Notes: a model not told the origin generated them from the sequence alone. A DNA stretch of 64,000 bases from CAZWLY01 sp964634465 (GCA_964634465.1 CAZWLY010000002.1:364604-428603); one strand, 5' to 3'; shown: positions 41,975 through 50,136, counted from the first letter of the stretch. Numbers and translations: made by a program.

Positions 41975-42552
41975 TGCTCTTTCTCAACCATGGCCTGGAT
42001 CGAATCGGCCAGCCTTTCAAGGGCTTCATCGTCGCCCCGGCCGGCCCGAACCTTGACCAGCAGTTCGATCGCTCGCCGTTTCGTGTCCTGTACTCGGGTC
42101 AAGGCTTCCTCGATGTCCTGAATCTGGCCCAGGACGGCCTTGCTTCTGGTTTTCTGGACTTCGAATTCATCATCACCCCGAAAACCGGATTCCCGGACGG
42201 CCTCAACGGCGGTCATCCCGTCATCGGCGCCCTGAAGGCGGGCAATCCGCTCCATCATCCGCCGTTCCCGGATTTCCAACAGCATGATCCCGGCCTGACA
42301 CAGCCGAACCGGGTCGTCGATGGGCACGGTTCCGACCAGCGCCTTTTCATCGTCGGTCAGGGTGTCGAAAGCGATATGCTCAAACTCGCCGGTTCGTAAG
42401 GCGTTTTGGTTGCCCACCGGAGCGCCGGCGTTCCCCCCGTGTTTCCGACACCGGCCTTGTCCCAGATGATCCGTCCCCCACCCGGCTTGTAGCTGGCAGG
42501 GAAGCCCCCGCCGGTTTTTGGCGCCGCAAATCTGTTTTTCGGGGGTCGCCAT
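41971..42552 (-). CDS. Phage terminase small subunit (putative)
   Basis: 193 aa from the ATG at 42552; a TTG five codons upstream is possible. N-terminal CGAKNRRGLPCQLQAGWGT...GRCRKHGGNAGAPVGNQNALRTG contains a Cys/His cluster and the motif common to HGGN-type small terminases. A helical oligomerisation region follows (RRAIELLVKVRAGRGDDEALERLADSI). Would bind pac/cos DNA for the large subunit. Confidence 0.75.
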   Translation of the reverse strand: MATPEKQICGAKNRRGLPCQLQAGWGTDHLGQGRCRKHGGNAGAPVGNQNALRTGEFEHIAFDTLTDDEKALVGTVPIDDPVRLCQAGIMLLEIRERRMMERIARLQGADDGMTAVEAVRESGFRGDDEFEVQKTRSKAVLGQIQDIEEALTRVQDTKRRAIELLVKVRAGRGDDEALERLADSIQAMVEKEQ

Positions 42553-42569
42553 GGGATTGTTTCCCAAGA

Positions 42570-42848
42570 TCAGCCAACAGCCACGGCCGGCGCAGGGTTG
42601 GCCTGATCTTTTTCGGGCTCCTCGTTGTCGTATTCCCAGCCGTACAGCAGTTCCCGAATCGACCGCGTAGTGATCCGGTTCGATCCGCCGATCTTGACCC
42701 GGTCAAGCTCGCCCCGCTTAACCAGGGTGTAAACCGAGCGCACGGAAACACCCATGATTTCCGCCGCCTCTTTAACATTGACCAGTTCCTTGATTCTTAA
42801 AATCCGGCCATGCTTCGTTTCTATTTCCGGCGACAGATAGGTGGTCAT
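42570..42848 (-). CDS. Helix-turn-helix DNA-binding protein (excisionase-like)
   Basis: 92 aa. VKEAAEIMGVSVRSVYTLVKRGELDRVKIGGSNRITTRSIRELL is an HTH_17/excisionase-type winged helix. It overlaps the upstream small HTH gene by 4 nt. Sits between helicase and terminase genes, a place where late-gene regulators are common; could also be an excisionase or plasmid-type regulator. Confidence 0.7.
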   Translation of the reverse strand: MTTYLSPEIETKHGRILRIKELVNVKEAAEIMGVSVRSVYTLVKRGELDRVKIGGSNRITTRSIRELLYGWEYDNEEPEKDQANPAPAVAVG

Positions 42849-43018
42849 CGCGCCCCCCCTTGAGCCTTGAAACGCTCCACTTCAGACGCCGGAATCCGCC
42901 AATGCCCGCCCGGCGTCTGAAACCCGGCCAGCTTGCTGTTTTTGATCCAGCGCCGAACGGTTTTTTGCTCGACGTCAAAAATCTTGGCCACCTGGTAAGT
43001 CGTGAACGTCTTTTCCAT
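42845..43018 (-). CDS. Small helix-turn-helix protein
   Basis: 57 aa. Sequence TTYQVAKIFDVEQKTVRRWIKNSKL followed by GGHWRIPASEVERFK is a complete HTH_17 domain and nothing else. Starts at the ATG 43018 and overlaps the next HTH gene (ATGA), so the two are probably made together. Possibly a regulator or excisionase partner. Confidence 0.7.
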   Translation of the reverse strand: MEKTFTTYQVAKIFDVEQKTVRRWIKNSKLAGFQTPGGHWRIPASEVERFKAQGGAR

Positions 43019-43075
43019 CATCCACCCCTGCCATCGTAAGCGGTTGATATTTTTGGGTCAACGAGCCAAACAGGA

Positions 43076-44413
43076 TCAAACAGGCCCAGGGCCGCCCCCA
43101 TGGGCCAGGTTGTCGAACCTGGTCAACGGCCCATCCCAGCGCAAGCGGATGGTGTCGACCGGTCCGTTTCGATGCTTGGCGATTATCAATTCGGCCAGTG
43201 TGGGGTCGGCGGCCCGGTCGTAGACCGCCGGGCGATAGACGAAACCGATCAAGTCGGCGTCCTGCTCGATGGCCCCTGACTCTCGAAGATCGGACAGGCG
43301 AGGCCGGTTCCGGGTCTTTTCCCGTTTTTCGGTGTCTCGGTTGAGCTGGGAAACGGCGATGACGGGAAGCTCAAGCTCCTTTGCCATGGCTTTGAGTTGC
43401 CCGGAAATCCAGGTGACTTCCCGTTCCCGGACGTCGTACTTTTGGGCCGACGTGACCAGTTGCAGGTAATCGACGACGACCAGGGCGATATCGTGTTTCC
43501 GTCGGTATTGCCGGGCGGCCGTTCGAATGTCCCCGATGCTCTTGGCTCCGGTGTCGTCGATGTGCAGGTTCCATCTGGCCGGGTGATCCTTGAATTTGTT
43601 GATCCGGTCCCAGGACTTGGGATCAACCAAGCCGGCTTTCAGTTTTTGGCTGGGCACGCGGGCCTCGGCGCACACCAGCCGAAAACCCAGTTCGGTCTTG
43701 GTCATTTCCAGGCTGAAAATCAAAACCTGTCGCCCGGCCCGGGCCACGTTGGCCGCGATGTTCATGGCCAGGGCGGTCTTGCCCATGCCCGGCCGGCCGG
43801 CCACAACGAACATGTTTCCGGGTTGAAGCCCGGCCGTCAGGGTGTCCAGATCGTGAAAACCGGTGGCCAGACCCCAAACCCGGCCCCGGTGTTTTTCCCG
43901 CTCGACGATCTGGTTGATGACCTCGGGCATGATCTGCCCGACCGATTCGATTGCGGCTTGGCCCCGTCGCTCGGACAGGGCATGAATGCGTTCGGCGACC
44001 TGGTCGAGCAGGGCTACCACGTCGGCGCCCGGACTGGCCGCCTTGTTGGCCATTTTCAGCCCTTCGTCTATCAAGCTCCGGGCGATGGCCCGTTCCTTGA
44101 CGATCTTGGCGTGTTCGGCGACGTGGGCCGTGTGGATGACTGAGTCGCTCAGCTTGGCCAGGTAGACCGCTCCGCCGATCCGTTTCAGGTTGCCGCTGGC
44201 CCGAAGGCGTTCGGCCACGGTGACCAGGTCGATATCCTGGCCCTCGTCGACCATGGTCAGCATGTTGGCGAAAATCAGCCGATTGGCCTCGGTGTAGAAA
44301 TCGCCCGGCCCGATCAGGCTTGAAACCTCGTCGATGACCTCGGGTTTCAGGAGCACCGCCCCTAAAACCGCGGCCTCGGCCTCCAGGTTGTACGGGATGT
44401 TTTTAACTTGCAT
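43076..44413 (-). CDS. dnaB: Replicative DNA helicase, DnaB family
   Basis: 445 aa. N-terminal domain PYNLEAEAAVLGAVLL; RecA-like ATPase with Walker A GRPGMGKT, Walker B LVVVDYLQL and arginine-finger region ESGAIEQDADLIGFVYRP. A complete phage DnaB, so the phage supplies its own helicase. Overlaps the initiator gene by 11 nt; the O-like initiator probably loads it at the iteron region. Confidence 0.94.
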   Translation of the reverse strand: MQVKNIPYNLEAEAAVLGAVLLKPEVIDEVSSLIGPGDFYTEANRLIFANMLTMVDEGQDIDLVTVAERLRASGNLKRIGGAVYLAKLSDSVIHTAHVAEHAKIVKERAIARSLIDEGLKMANKAASPGADVVALLDQVAERIHALSERRGQAAIESVGQIMPEVINQIVEREKHRGRVWGLATGFHDLDTLTAGLQPGNMFVVAGRPGMGKTALAMNIAANVARAGRQVLIFSLEMTKTELGFRLVCAEARVPSQKLKAGLVDPKSWDRINKFKDHPARWNLHIDDTGAKSIGDIRTAARQYRRKHDIALVVVDYLQLVTSAQKYDVREREVTWISGQLKAMAKELELPVIAVSQLNRDTEKREKTRNRPRLSDLRESGAIEQDADLIGFVYRPAVYDRAADPTLAELIIAKHRNGPVDTIRLRWDGPLTRFDNLAHGGGPGPV

Positions 44414-45389
44414 CGGCAGACTCCATTTCTTTTTTCAGCGCATCCAACACCCCGGTGGCGTAGGGATTGACGTTGATCGGCTCGTCGTCGTCGGGCTCCA
44501 GAAAATCGGTGAATGGCCGGGCCCCCTCCCCCTTCGGGCCGAGGAAGGTTGACGGGTGCATAACAAACACCCCTTCAACGGCTGTGTCGGTCTTGGCGTA
44601 GGCCTGGGCCGCCCGGATCAGTTCTTCTTCGGTCCAGCCTTCGGCCAGCCTGGCCGCGTACCTAATCCGGGCTTCCGACTTACCCGGCTTCCGGGGCGTT
44701 TTGTTCCGGGCAGGATAGGCGGTCCAGAACTCGACGAACCGTTTCGGTTCGGGTTGGGGTTTGTTTTTTTTCTTGGTCGGCGATTTTTTCCCACCGACCC
44801 CGAAAAGGCCGGCTTGGCCGTCAGGGGGGGTAAGGGGGGGTTCTTTTTTACTATTATTCCCTCTTAAAAGAGCAAGGTCTGTGCCAGCCTGTAGTTCGGC
44901 CAAATTTGGCGCATCTAAACTGTTCCCTTGATCCAGTTCGGCCAAATTTGGCGTAACTGGTTCAATTTGCCCATCATCCTGTTGTTTTTCGCGTGTTTTG
45001 TTTTGATGGTCATTTTCAACCAGATCGGTCATTTTTGGCCGAACTGAATTGACCTTAAAATCGCTTATCCTTGGTAGGTTGGAACCAGATCGGCCATTTT
45101 TGGCCGAACTGGACAGGGCAACCATGACCACCACCCCGACCCGTCCTTTTTGCACCCGGATCGCGCCCAGATCGGACAGGGTTTTCGCCCAGCGAACCAA
45201 GGTCCGGGCCCCGGCCGGGAACCCGGCCAGATCGGCCCAGGTCTTTTCTTGGCCGTCACAGACCAAGCCCCAAGCGCCGGGGGGAGTCGTCGCTGTGACC
45301 TGGTTCAACAGGCGGATCAACAGGCCCAGGGCCGGCCCGGCCTGGCCGATGAACGCCGGATCGGCGACGTATTTGGGTAAGCCGATCAC
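44403..45389 (-). CDS. Phage replication initiator, O-like, with internal repeats
   Basis: 328 aa from a GTG at 45389 that overlaps the methyltransferase stop (GTGA) and is preceded by GGTGGAGACC; an ATG at 45428 lacks a ribosome site. N-terminal winged-helix-like region (YVADPAFIGQAGPALGLLIRLLNQV...LVRWAKTLSDLGAIRV) and a C-terminal helicase-loader-like part (RFVEFWTAYPARNKTPRKPGKSEARIRYA) flank a low-complexity middle. The DNA encoding the middle carries iteron-like repeats (PNLAEL twice in the peptide), as lambda O does. Followed by dnaB. Confidence 0.78.
   Translation of the reverse strand: MIGLPKYVADPAFIGQAGPALGLLIRLLNQVTATTPPGAWGLVCDGQEKTWADLAGFPAGARTLVRWAKTLSDLGAIRVQKGRVGVVVMVALSSSAKNGRSGSNLPRISDFKVNSVRPKMTDLVENDHQNKTREKQQDDGQIEPVTPNLAELDQGNSLDAPNLAELQAGTDLALLRGNNSKKEPPLTPPDGQAGLFGVGGKKSPTKKKNKPQPEPKRFVEFWTAYPARNKTPRKPGKSEARIRYAARLAEGWTEEELIRAAQAYAKTDTAVEGVFVMHPSTFLGPKGEGARPFTDFLEPDDDEPINVNPYATGVLDALKKEMESADAS
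44893..45112. repeat. Iteron-like repeats; candidate phage replication origin
   Basis: Two identical 19-bp direct repeats, AGTTCGGCCAAATTTGGCG (44893-44911 and 44935-44953), are 42 bp apart. Two inverted copies of the core, TTTTTGGCCGAACTG, start near 45032 and 45097; the last lies in a 12-bp near-perfect palindrome (45085-45112). A T-rich stretch lies between the pairs (about 44960-45035). Layout resembles lambda ori inside gene O. Confidence 0.7.
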
Positions 45390-46546
45390 GCGGTCTCCAC
45401 CATTTTTTTGATCCGCTTCCCAATCCATTGCAAAACCGGCACGGCGATGCTGTTGCCCAGCGCCTTGTATCTCGGCCCATCAGGGCAATCTTCAGCTAAC
45501 TTCCCCCGCCATGGAATCCGGGTGTAATCATCCGGGAACCCCATCAACCGCTCGCATTCACGGGGCGTCAGGCGGCGGACGGCCAAGCCGGTCAAAACGT
45601 GGGGCTTGTCCCCGCCGCCCTGGCTGGCCCGGATCGACGGGCTGACGTCGCCCCCCAGTTCGGTCGTGGCCCCACCTTCCCGGCCGCGAAGGCTGACAGC
45701 CACGGCGTGGCCGGTGTCCTTGGCCCCCAAGGGTCCGGACCTATCGACCGACACGATCGGGTCTTGGCGGGCATTGACCACAACGGCCAGCCAGTTCACA
45801 TAGTCCTGCGCCGTCGGCCCCCAGCCGTGTTTGCGGCCGCCTTTGCCGCAGGCCGTCAGGGTGCCGACCACCCCAAGGCGTCCAGTAAGGGCCTGGGCAT
45901 TTTTAGCCCCCGCTTCCTGGCTCGGCGGAGAATGCCTTGGCACGCCCTCGGGCTCAAATAGTATCTGTCCGGGATGGGGCCTGTCTCCAGAACGGACGCC
46001 AACGAGGAACACCCGCCGCCGGCGCTGGGCCAAGCCGAAATACTGAGCGTTGAGAACTCGCCACGCAACCGTTCTCTCGGGTCCAGCAGCCAAACCCGCG
46101 TCCGGCCACCGTCCGCGTTCCAGTGTTGAAACGAGTGGGGCATCCGCTCCCACCAGGCCGGCGAGCAAATGTCCGAACGCGTTGTCCTGGGTGTTGAGCA
46201 CTCCGGGAACGTTCTCCCAAACAACGAATTTTGGATCAATCGCACGGACTATCTCCACGAATCTCAGCGTCAGGTTGCCCCTGTCGTCGGCCAACGACCT
46301 ACGGAGACCCGCCACGCTGAAAGCCTGACAAGGCGGACCGCCAACGATCAGGTCAACCGGCCCAAGGGCGCGGGCGATGAAGTCGGGGGCGCCCACGTCG
46401 CCCAGGTTGGGCACGTCCGGCCAGCGGTGGGCCAGGACGGCCGCCGGGAACGGGTCGATCTCCGCAAACCAAGCCGGTTTCCATCCCAGCGGTTCCCAAG
46501 CGACGGACGCCGCCTCGATGCCGGAAAAAAGGGAGCCGAAGGTCAC
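45386..46546 (-). CDS. DNA (cytosine-5) methyltransferase
   Basis: 386 aa. Motif I LFSGIEAASVAWE, motif IV with catalytic Cys in GGPPCQAFSVAG, motif VI WENVPGVL, motif VIII QRRRRVFLVG, motif IX RRLTPRECERLMGFPDDY and motif X YKALGNSIAVPVLQWI are all present. Target-recognition region lies about residues 215-310. No restriction endonuclease is adjacent, so it probably masks phage DNA from host restriction. Overlaps the initiator gene by 4 nt. Confidence 0.95.
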   Translation of the reverse strand: MTFGSLFSGIEAASVAWEPLGWKPAWFAEIDPFPAAVLAHRWPDVPNLGDVGAPDFIARALGPVDLIVGGPPCQAFSVAGLRRSLADDRGNLTLRFVEIVRAIDPKFVVWENVPGVLNTQDNAFGHLLAGLVGADAPLVSTLERGRWPDAGLAAGPERTVAWRVLNAQYFGLAQRRRRVFLVGVRSGDRPHPGQILFEPEGVPRHSPPSQEAGAKNAQALTGRLGVVGTLTACGKGGRKHGWGPTAQDYVNWLAVVVNARQDPIVSVDRSGPLGAKDTGHAVAVSLRGREGGATTELGGDVSPSIRASQGGGDKPHVLTGLAVRRLTPRECERLMGFPDDYTRIPWRGKLAEDCPDGPRYKALGNSIAVPVLQWIGKRIKKMVETA

Positions 46547-46561
46547 GGCCGTTATCCCTTT

Positions 46562-46978
46562 TCAGTCGATCAGGTCCGCGAACTGGTTCCAGCCCTTACG
46601 GATCATGAGCAGGTCGAGGTAACCGGCCAGGTCGGCCACGTCGTTTTTCCGTAGCTCGTCGGCGGCCTCGATCCGGCTGATCTTGTCGTCGATCCGGGCC
46701 AGGATCAGGGTTTCGGCCGTGGCCCGGGCGAAAATCCGCCGCGGCGCCAGGGCGGAATTCTTGTAACGCCGGTTTTTCATGCAGGCCAGAATCAGCCGGT
46801 TCAAGTACAGCTCGATCAACTCATCGGCCATGGGCGCCGTGGCCGCATCGGCCGGTAAGCGTTCCTTGACCAGCTTGACCAGGGCGGGCGAAGCAACGAA
46901 TTCCTCCCCGGCTTGTGAAGTGCTCAAGTCGACCGCTGAAAAAGCTGTCGGAACGGTTTTGGCAATTCTGTCAGGCAT
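46562..46978 (-). CDS. Nmad1/DUF1599-like phage protein (putative)
   Basis: 138 aa, helical. YKNSALAPRRIFARATAETLILARIDDKISRI then DVADLAGYLDLLMI resembles the nucleotide-modification-associated domain often next to phage DNA-modification genes. Here it adjoins the C5-methyltransferase and the RuvC-like gene (one-base overlap). Assignment from memory of the motif; role unknown. Confidence 0.55.
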   Translation of the reverse strand: MPDRIAKTVPTAFSAVDLSTSQAGEEFVASPALVKLVKERLPADAATAPMADELIELYLNRLILACMKNRRYKNSALAPRRIFARATAETLILARIDDKISRIEAADELRKNDVADLAGYLDLLMIRKGWNQFADLID

Positions 46979-47523
46979 TAGAAAATCTCCTTTCGTGCAT
47001 ATTCAGCCAGGGCCAAGGCGTCGGACAGGCCGTCCAACAGCCCGCCCCGCGGTCCGTAGATCGGGGCGCCCGGCCATCGCCTGGACACAAATTCGGCGAC
47101 CCAGCGCTTGATGTCCGAATCGCCCTTGATTTGTCTTTTCGGCCGCGGCCCGATGACCCGCTTCTGCCACTGAACCGGGGTCGGCAGGATGAACGGAATT
47201 TTGAGCATGGTCAGCATGGCCGACCAGGCGCCGAAGTCGGCCCCAAAAGTAAAAGCCCCCTGGGCCGACATGCGGACCCGGGAGCCGTCTTTTTTTGCCT
47301 TGAAAGTGTGAGCGGCGCCGTGAACCCGCTCCAGGGCGGCCAGGCGGATCGGATAGAGATCATCCCAGCCGGAAAGCAGATCAGCGCGAAGGGAAAGGGT
47401 TTCAGGGGAGTTGACGACTTCGACCAGCCGGCCCAGGTCGTCAATCAGGGCCAAACCGCCAGCCTTGCCGGGGTCTATGCCGAGGAAATAGAATTGCGGT
47501 CGGGATTCAGAAGACAAAACCAC
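46978..47523 (-). CDS. RuvC-like Holliday-junction resolvase
   Basis: 181 aa from a GTG at 47523 behind AAAGGGGCCGG; an in-frame TTG at 47550 is possible. RNase-H-fold motifs: GIDPGKAGGLAL (first Asp), ALERVHG (Glu) and LSDALALAEYA (C-terminal Asp). Probably resolves branched DNA before packaging. First gene of the minus-strand replication/late block. Confidence 0.8.
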   Translation of the reverse strand: MVLSSESRPQFYFLGIDPGKAGGLALIDDLGRLVEVVNSPETLSLRADLLSGWDDLYPIRLAALERVHGAAHTFKAKKDGSRVRMSAQGAFTFGADFGAWSAMLTMLKIPFILPTPVQWQKRVIGPRPKRQIKGDSDIKRWVAEFVSRRWPGAPIYGPRGGLLDGLSDALALAEYARKEIF

Positions 47524-47542
47524 GTTTCCGGCCCCTTTCAGG

Positions 47543-47610
47543 GTCGCCAACGTGGTCGGTTAAGGCCCGGGTTGTCTGCCCGCCGAAGCGGGGCGGATGA
47601 ATCTTAGGTC
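47543..47610. repeat. Left copy of the immunity-flanking direct repeat
   Basis: 47543-47570 and 47595-47610 match the copy at 49570-49611 (one or two differences). A 24-bp insert with a CCCGC/GCGGG hairpin and CGAA loop interrupts this copy. It lies just upstream of the RuvC-like gene. Confidence 0.75.
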
Positions 47611-47679
47611 AGATACACCATAACAGGGTTTCCGTAGTTGTCAATACCATATTTGGGGGGGGATGGATTTAGTCTCTAA

Positions 47680-47964
47680 TTAATCATTGGGGTGCAGGTT
47701 AGGACATTCATCGCACCCTGAATCAATTATACTACAACCCTCGACATTGATTTCCGATAGGTTGACGGCACCGGTCGGATATTCCCAACAATCGAAGGTA
47801 ACGGACATTTCATTTCCACAGTCGCATTGCCCGTTAATAATGGCCTGGTAATGGTTTTCCTGGCCCATGTTTCTCTCATGCCCTTCAACAAGCTTCCATT
47901 CGTCAGGACAAGGCCAACTAGTTTTCACAGAACAGGAATTGCATTTTAAAGTCACTTTGGCCAT
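47680..47964 (-). CDS. Small cysteine-rich phage protein
   Basis: 94 aa with nine cysteines, including CNSCSVKTSWPC, GQCDCGNE and a final DSGCDECPN. A zinc-binding fold is likely. Lies inside the repeat-flanked immunity segment, behind the lipoprotein gene. Not recognised; possibly a lysogenic-conversion gene. Confidence 0.6.
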   Translation of the reverse strand: MAKVTLKCNSCSVKTSWPCPDEWKLVEGHERNMGQENHYQAIINGQCDCGNEMSVTFDCWEYPTGAVNLSEINVEGCSIIDSGCDECPNLHPND

Positions 47965-47991
47965 TACGTTTCTCCTTTCTCCTTTTATGGG

Positions 47992-48540
47992 TCATCTGAT
48001 TCTGTTGCAGAATTTTGGCGCCTCTGAGCCGTGTTCCCGGCAAAAGGCCCGAGCATATCGCCGGATGACCGGCTTAATGGTGACCACCTCGGCCCTATCC
48101 AAAAATTTCGGGCCCGTTACCAAGCCCAAATCGATTCCGGCCAAGCTCGGGACACGCCAACGCAACTTGGCGGCCAGGCCGGTTCCGCCGCCTTGAAGCG
48201 GGACATGGCAAAAAAACATCACTTCATCCACTTGGCCGGGCCAGTTGGCGAGAACCTTTTCTACAAACATCTGAGCCGTGACGGCGATCCCATCAAAATA
48301 TCCGGCCTCGGTAAAGGCGTCGAAGGTCATGAACACTTGGACGTTGAACACACCGGGCTTGATCTCGGTGTGTTCGACCCGTTGCAAGTTCTTGTTGCCC
48401 CCGCCCAACAAGCCGGCCATCGCCTGGTCAACATTATCGGCCGTCAACCGATCGGGCAGATCGGGCCCGCAACCGGCCATCAGCCAGCCAGACGTCACGA
48501 TTAGGGCCAGTATCAGCAGTTTTCGCACAGCACCCCTCAA
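47992..48540 (-). CDS. Prophage-encoded lipoprotein
   Basis: 182 aa. Signal sequence LLILALIVTSGWLMAGC has a lipobox (LMAGC) with lipidated Cys24; no Asp at +2. The rest (VFNVQVFMTFDAFTEAGYFDG) is unrecognised. It begins 1 bp from the repressor stop, so it is probably expressed from the repressor transcript in the lysogen, as superinfection-exclusion lipoproteins are. That role is inferred from position. Confidence 0.75.
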   Translation of the reverse strand: MRGAVRKLLILALIVTSGWLMAGCGPDLPDRLTADNVDQAMAGLLGGGNKNLQRVEHTEIKPGVFNVQVFMTFDAFTEAGYFDGIAVTAQMFVEKVLANWPGQVDEVMFFCHVPLQGGGTGLAAKLRWRVPSLAGIDLGLVTGPKFLDRAEVVTIKPVIRRYARAFCREHGSEAPKFCNRIR

Positions 48541-49224
48541 TCAAAAGCGTTTGATCGCCTGGGTGACCCTGTAAATCCGGACCCCGTGACCGTTGGAATC
48601 GTCCAGGGTTATTTCGTCGTGCTCCGGGTTGTCAGACCGCAAAACGATGGTCCGGCCGTATTGGCTGAACCTTTTGATCATTTTATCACCATTGGGAAAT
48701 ACGACGAAGCAAATATCGTTGTTTCGCAGTTCCGCGCTCGGCACGACGACCACGATGTCGCCCCGGTTGACTGTCGGCGCCATGGACTCGCCTTGAACCC
48801 GAATTGCGAAAGAGTGATCGTCTATAAGCTCCCGTGGTATCGGTATTTTTTCAGCGGCTTGCCCCACTGGATAGCCCCCGTCGGTCCAGTTGGCCGGCTC
48901 GCCGGCGCCGGCGTCAAAGACCGGGATTTCGACAATCGGGGATGATAATATCTCATCGCTTTGTTGTATGTCTACCCCCAAACGATTTTTCGCGACTTGG
49001 ACGTCGGTTGCCCAGGGCGGGGCTGGAATGATATCGGGCCGGGCCCGATATAATGCCTCCCAGGTCTTGGGTGTGGCCTCGTTTTCACCGGCGGCAATGC
49101 GGCTGATGGTCGGCGCCGCCACCGTCCCGCCGGTCCGTTTCACGTCTCGCGACAGATCAGCCCACACCCCGCCTTTCCGGCGATAGGCTCGCAATGCCTC
49201 AACCAATGGCTGTGTGTCCAGCAT
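48541..49224 (-). CDS. CI-type phage repressor (HTH plus S24 autoprotease)
   Basis: 227 aa. N-terminal helix-turn-helix region (about 1-60: LSRDVKRTGGTVAAPTISRIAAGENEATPKTW). Candidate Ala-Gly cleavage site in FDAGAGEP (105-108). S24/LexA-like protease with Ser147 (GESMAPTV) and Lys184 (KMIKRF). It should hold the lysogen and cleave itself when RecA is activated. Divergent from the cro-like gene across a 114-bp operator region. Confidence 0.9.
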   Translation of the reverse strand: MLDTQPLVEALRAYRRKGGVWADLSRDVKRTGGTVAAPTISRIAAGENEATPKTWEALYRARPDIIPAPPWATDVQVAKNRLGVDIQQSDEILSSPIVEIPVFDAGAGEPANWTDGGYPVGQAAEKIPIPRELIDDHSFAIRVQGESMAPTVNRGDIVVVVPSAELRNNDICFVVFPNGDKMIKRFSQYGRTIVLRSDNPEHDEITLDDSNGHGVRIYRVTQAIKRF

Positions 49225-49338
49225 ACGCCACTCACTACTCGCAAATTTTTATTAGATAATTACAACTTTTTTTTCATTTCTGCCATTTTTTTCTTGCATG
49301 TTTGTTTTCGTGCATGTATGCTCGTTTGTGAGGTGACT
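49225..49338. promoter_or_regulatory. Divergent operator/promoter region between cI-like and cro-like genes
   Basis: Strongly AT-rich gap. Direct repeats TTGCATGTTTG and GTGCATGTATG (near 49294 and 49311) share GCATGT, and the second contains the palindrome GCATGTATGC; they are the likely repressor/Cro sites. No confident -10/-35 pair was fixed. Confidence 0.55.
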
Positions 49339-49563
49339 ATGACTCAGCTAATATTCAACCCCGAGTCGTTGACCAAATTGATGATGGCACACGGGCTGAG
49401 CATCCCGGCTTTTGCCCAAAAGATCAGTATACACCGCAACAACGTCTATGATTGGCTGAATGGCCGGTGTAAACCCAATACGGCCAGCCTGGAAAAAATT
49501 ATGGGGGCGTTCGGCATCGACGACGCCAACTATTTTTTTCGGCTGGAACGTACAAGCATGTAA
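49339..49563 (+). CDS. Cro-like helix-turn-helix repressor
   Basis: 74 aa from the ATG at 49339, preceded by GTGAGGTGACT. Nearly the whole protein is one XRE-type HTH: LMMAHGLSIPAFAQKISIHRNNVYDWLNGRCKPNTASLEKIMGAFG. First gene of the rightward early transcript, divergent from the CI-type gene; expected to favour lytic growth. Confidence 0.82.
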   Translation: MTQLIFNPESLTKLMMAHGLSIPAFAQKISIHRNNVYDWLNGRCKPNTASLEKIMGAFGIDDANYFFRLERTSM

Positions 49564-49569
49564 GTTGGC

Positions 49570-49611
49570 GTCGCCAGCGTGGTCGGTTAAGGTCCGGATG
49601 AATCTTAGGTC
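49570..49611. repeat. Right copy of the immunity-flanking direct repeat
   Basis: Begins GTCGCCAGCGTGGTCGG and ends AATCTTAGGTC as one uninterrupted 42-nt block directly behind the cro-like gene. Same orientation as the left copy at 47543-47610, about 2.0 kb away. Confidence 0.75.
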
Positions 49612-49683
49612 GATCATCATGCGGTTAAAAATATCCGACCAGGCTACGGCAACAACCGAAATCCAGGGAGGGGAGTTAGGGGT

Positions 49684-50136
49684 ATGGCGAATCCGGTTGC
49701 CGAACTGCTGAAAGAAATCGTCATCTATGAACACCGGGGCAGTATCTACAAAATTGCCGAACTGGCCGGCCTGGCCCACACATCGGCCAGGGATCACCTG
49801 AACGGCCGAACCAACCCGTCGGTGGAAGTCATCAAGGCGGCTTGGCTGGTCACCCGTGATCCCAGGCTGAAAAAGCTGTTGGAGCCGGATGGTTACGAGC
49901 TTGTCCCGGTCAGGCCGGCCCGTCCCACGGCCGAAACCTTCGAGTCCGGCCTGGTCGACTTGTCCATCATCGGCGGCGATATCGCCTCTTACTGGCGCCA
50001 GGCCATTGAGGACGGGATTATCGATCCCGAGGAAAGCCGAATCCTGGAAATCACCATTGACCGGTTGACCAGGGCGGCCGCGGAATTGAAGGCCCTGAAG
50101 GACCAGAAAGCCGCCGCCCGGGTCACTCAAGCGTAA
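49684..50136 (+). CDS. Phage regulatory protein, CII/CP76-like
   Basis: 150 aa, start preceded by GGAGGGGAGTTAGGGGT. N-terminal HTH (GSIYKIAELAGLAHTSARDHLNGRTNPSVEVIKAAWLVT) and a helical C-terminal half (LEITIDRLTRAAAELKALKDQKA) fit phage CII-like/CP76 regulators. Second gene of the rightward operon, the usual cII position, so it may set lysogeny. Confidence 0.72.
   Translation: MANPVAELLKEIVIYEHRGSIYKIAELAGLAHTSARDHLNGRTNPSVEVIKAAWLVTRDPRLKKLLEPDGYELVPVRPARPTAETFESGLVDLSIIGGDIASYWRQAIEDGIIDPEESRILEITIDRLTRAAAELKALKDQKAAARVTQA

Noticed and set aside
47543..49611. The 42-nt repeats as attL/attR of an integrated element
   Set aside because: No recombinase lies between them, the segment holds the phage's own immunity genes, and the integrase sits at tRNA-Glu 8 kb away.
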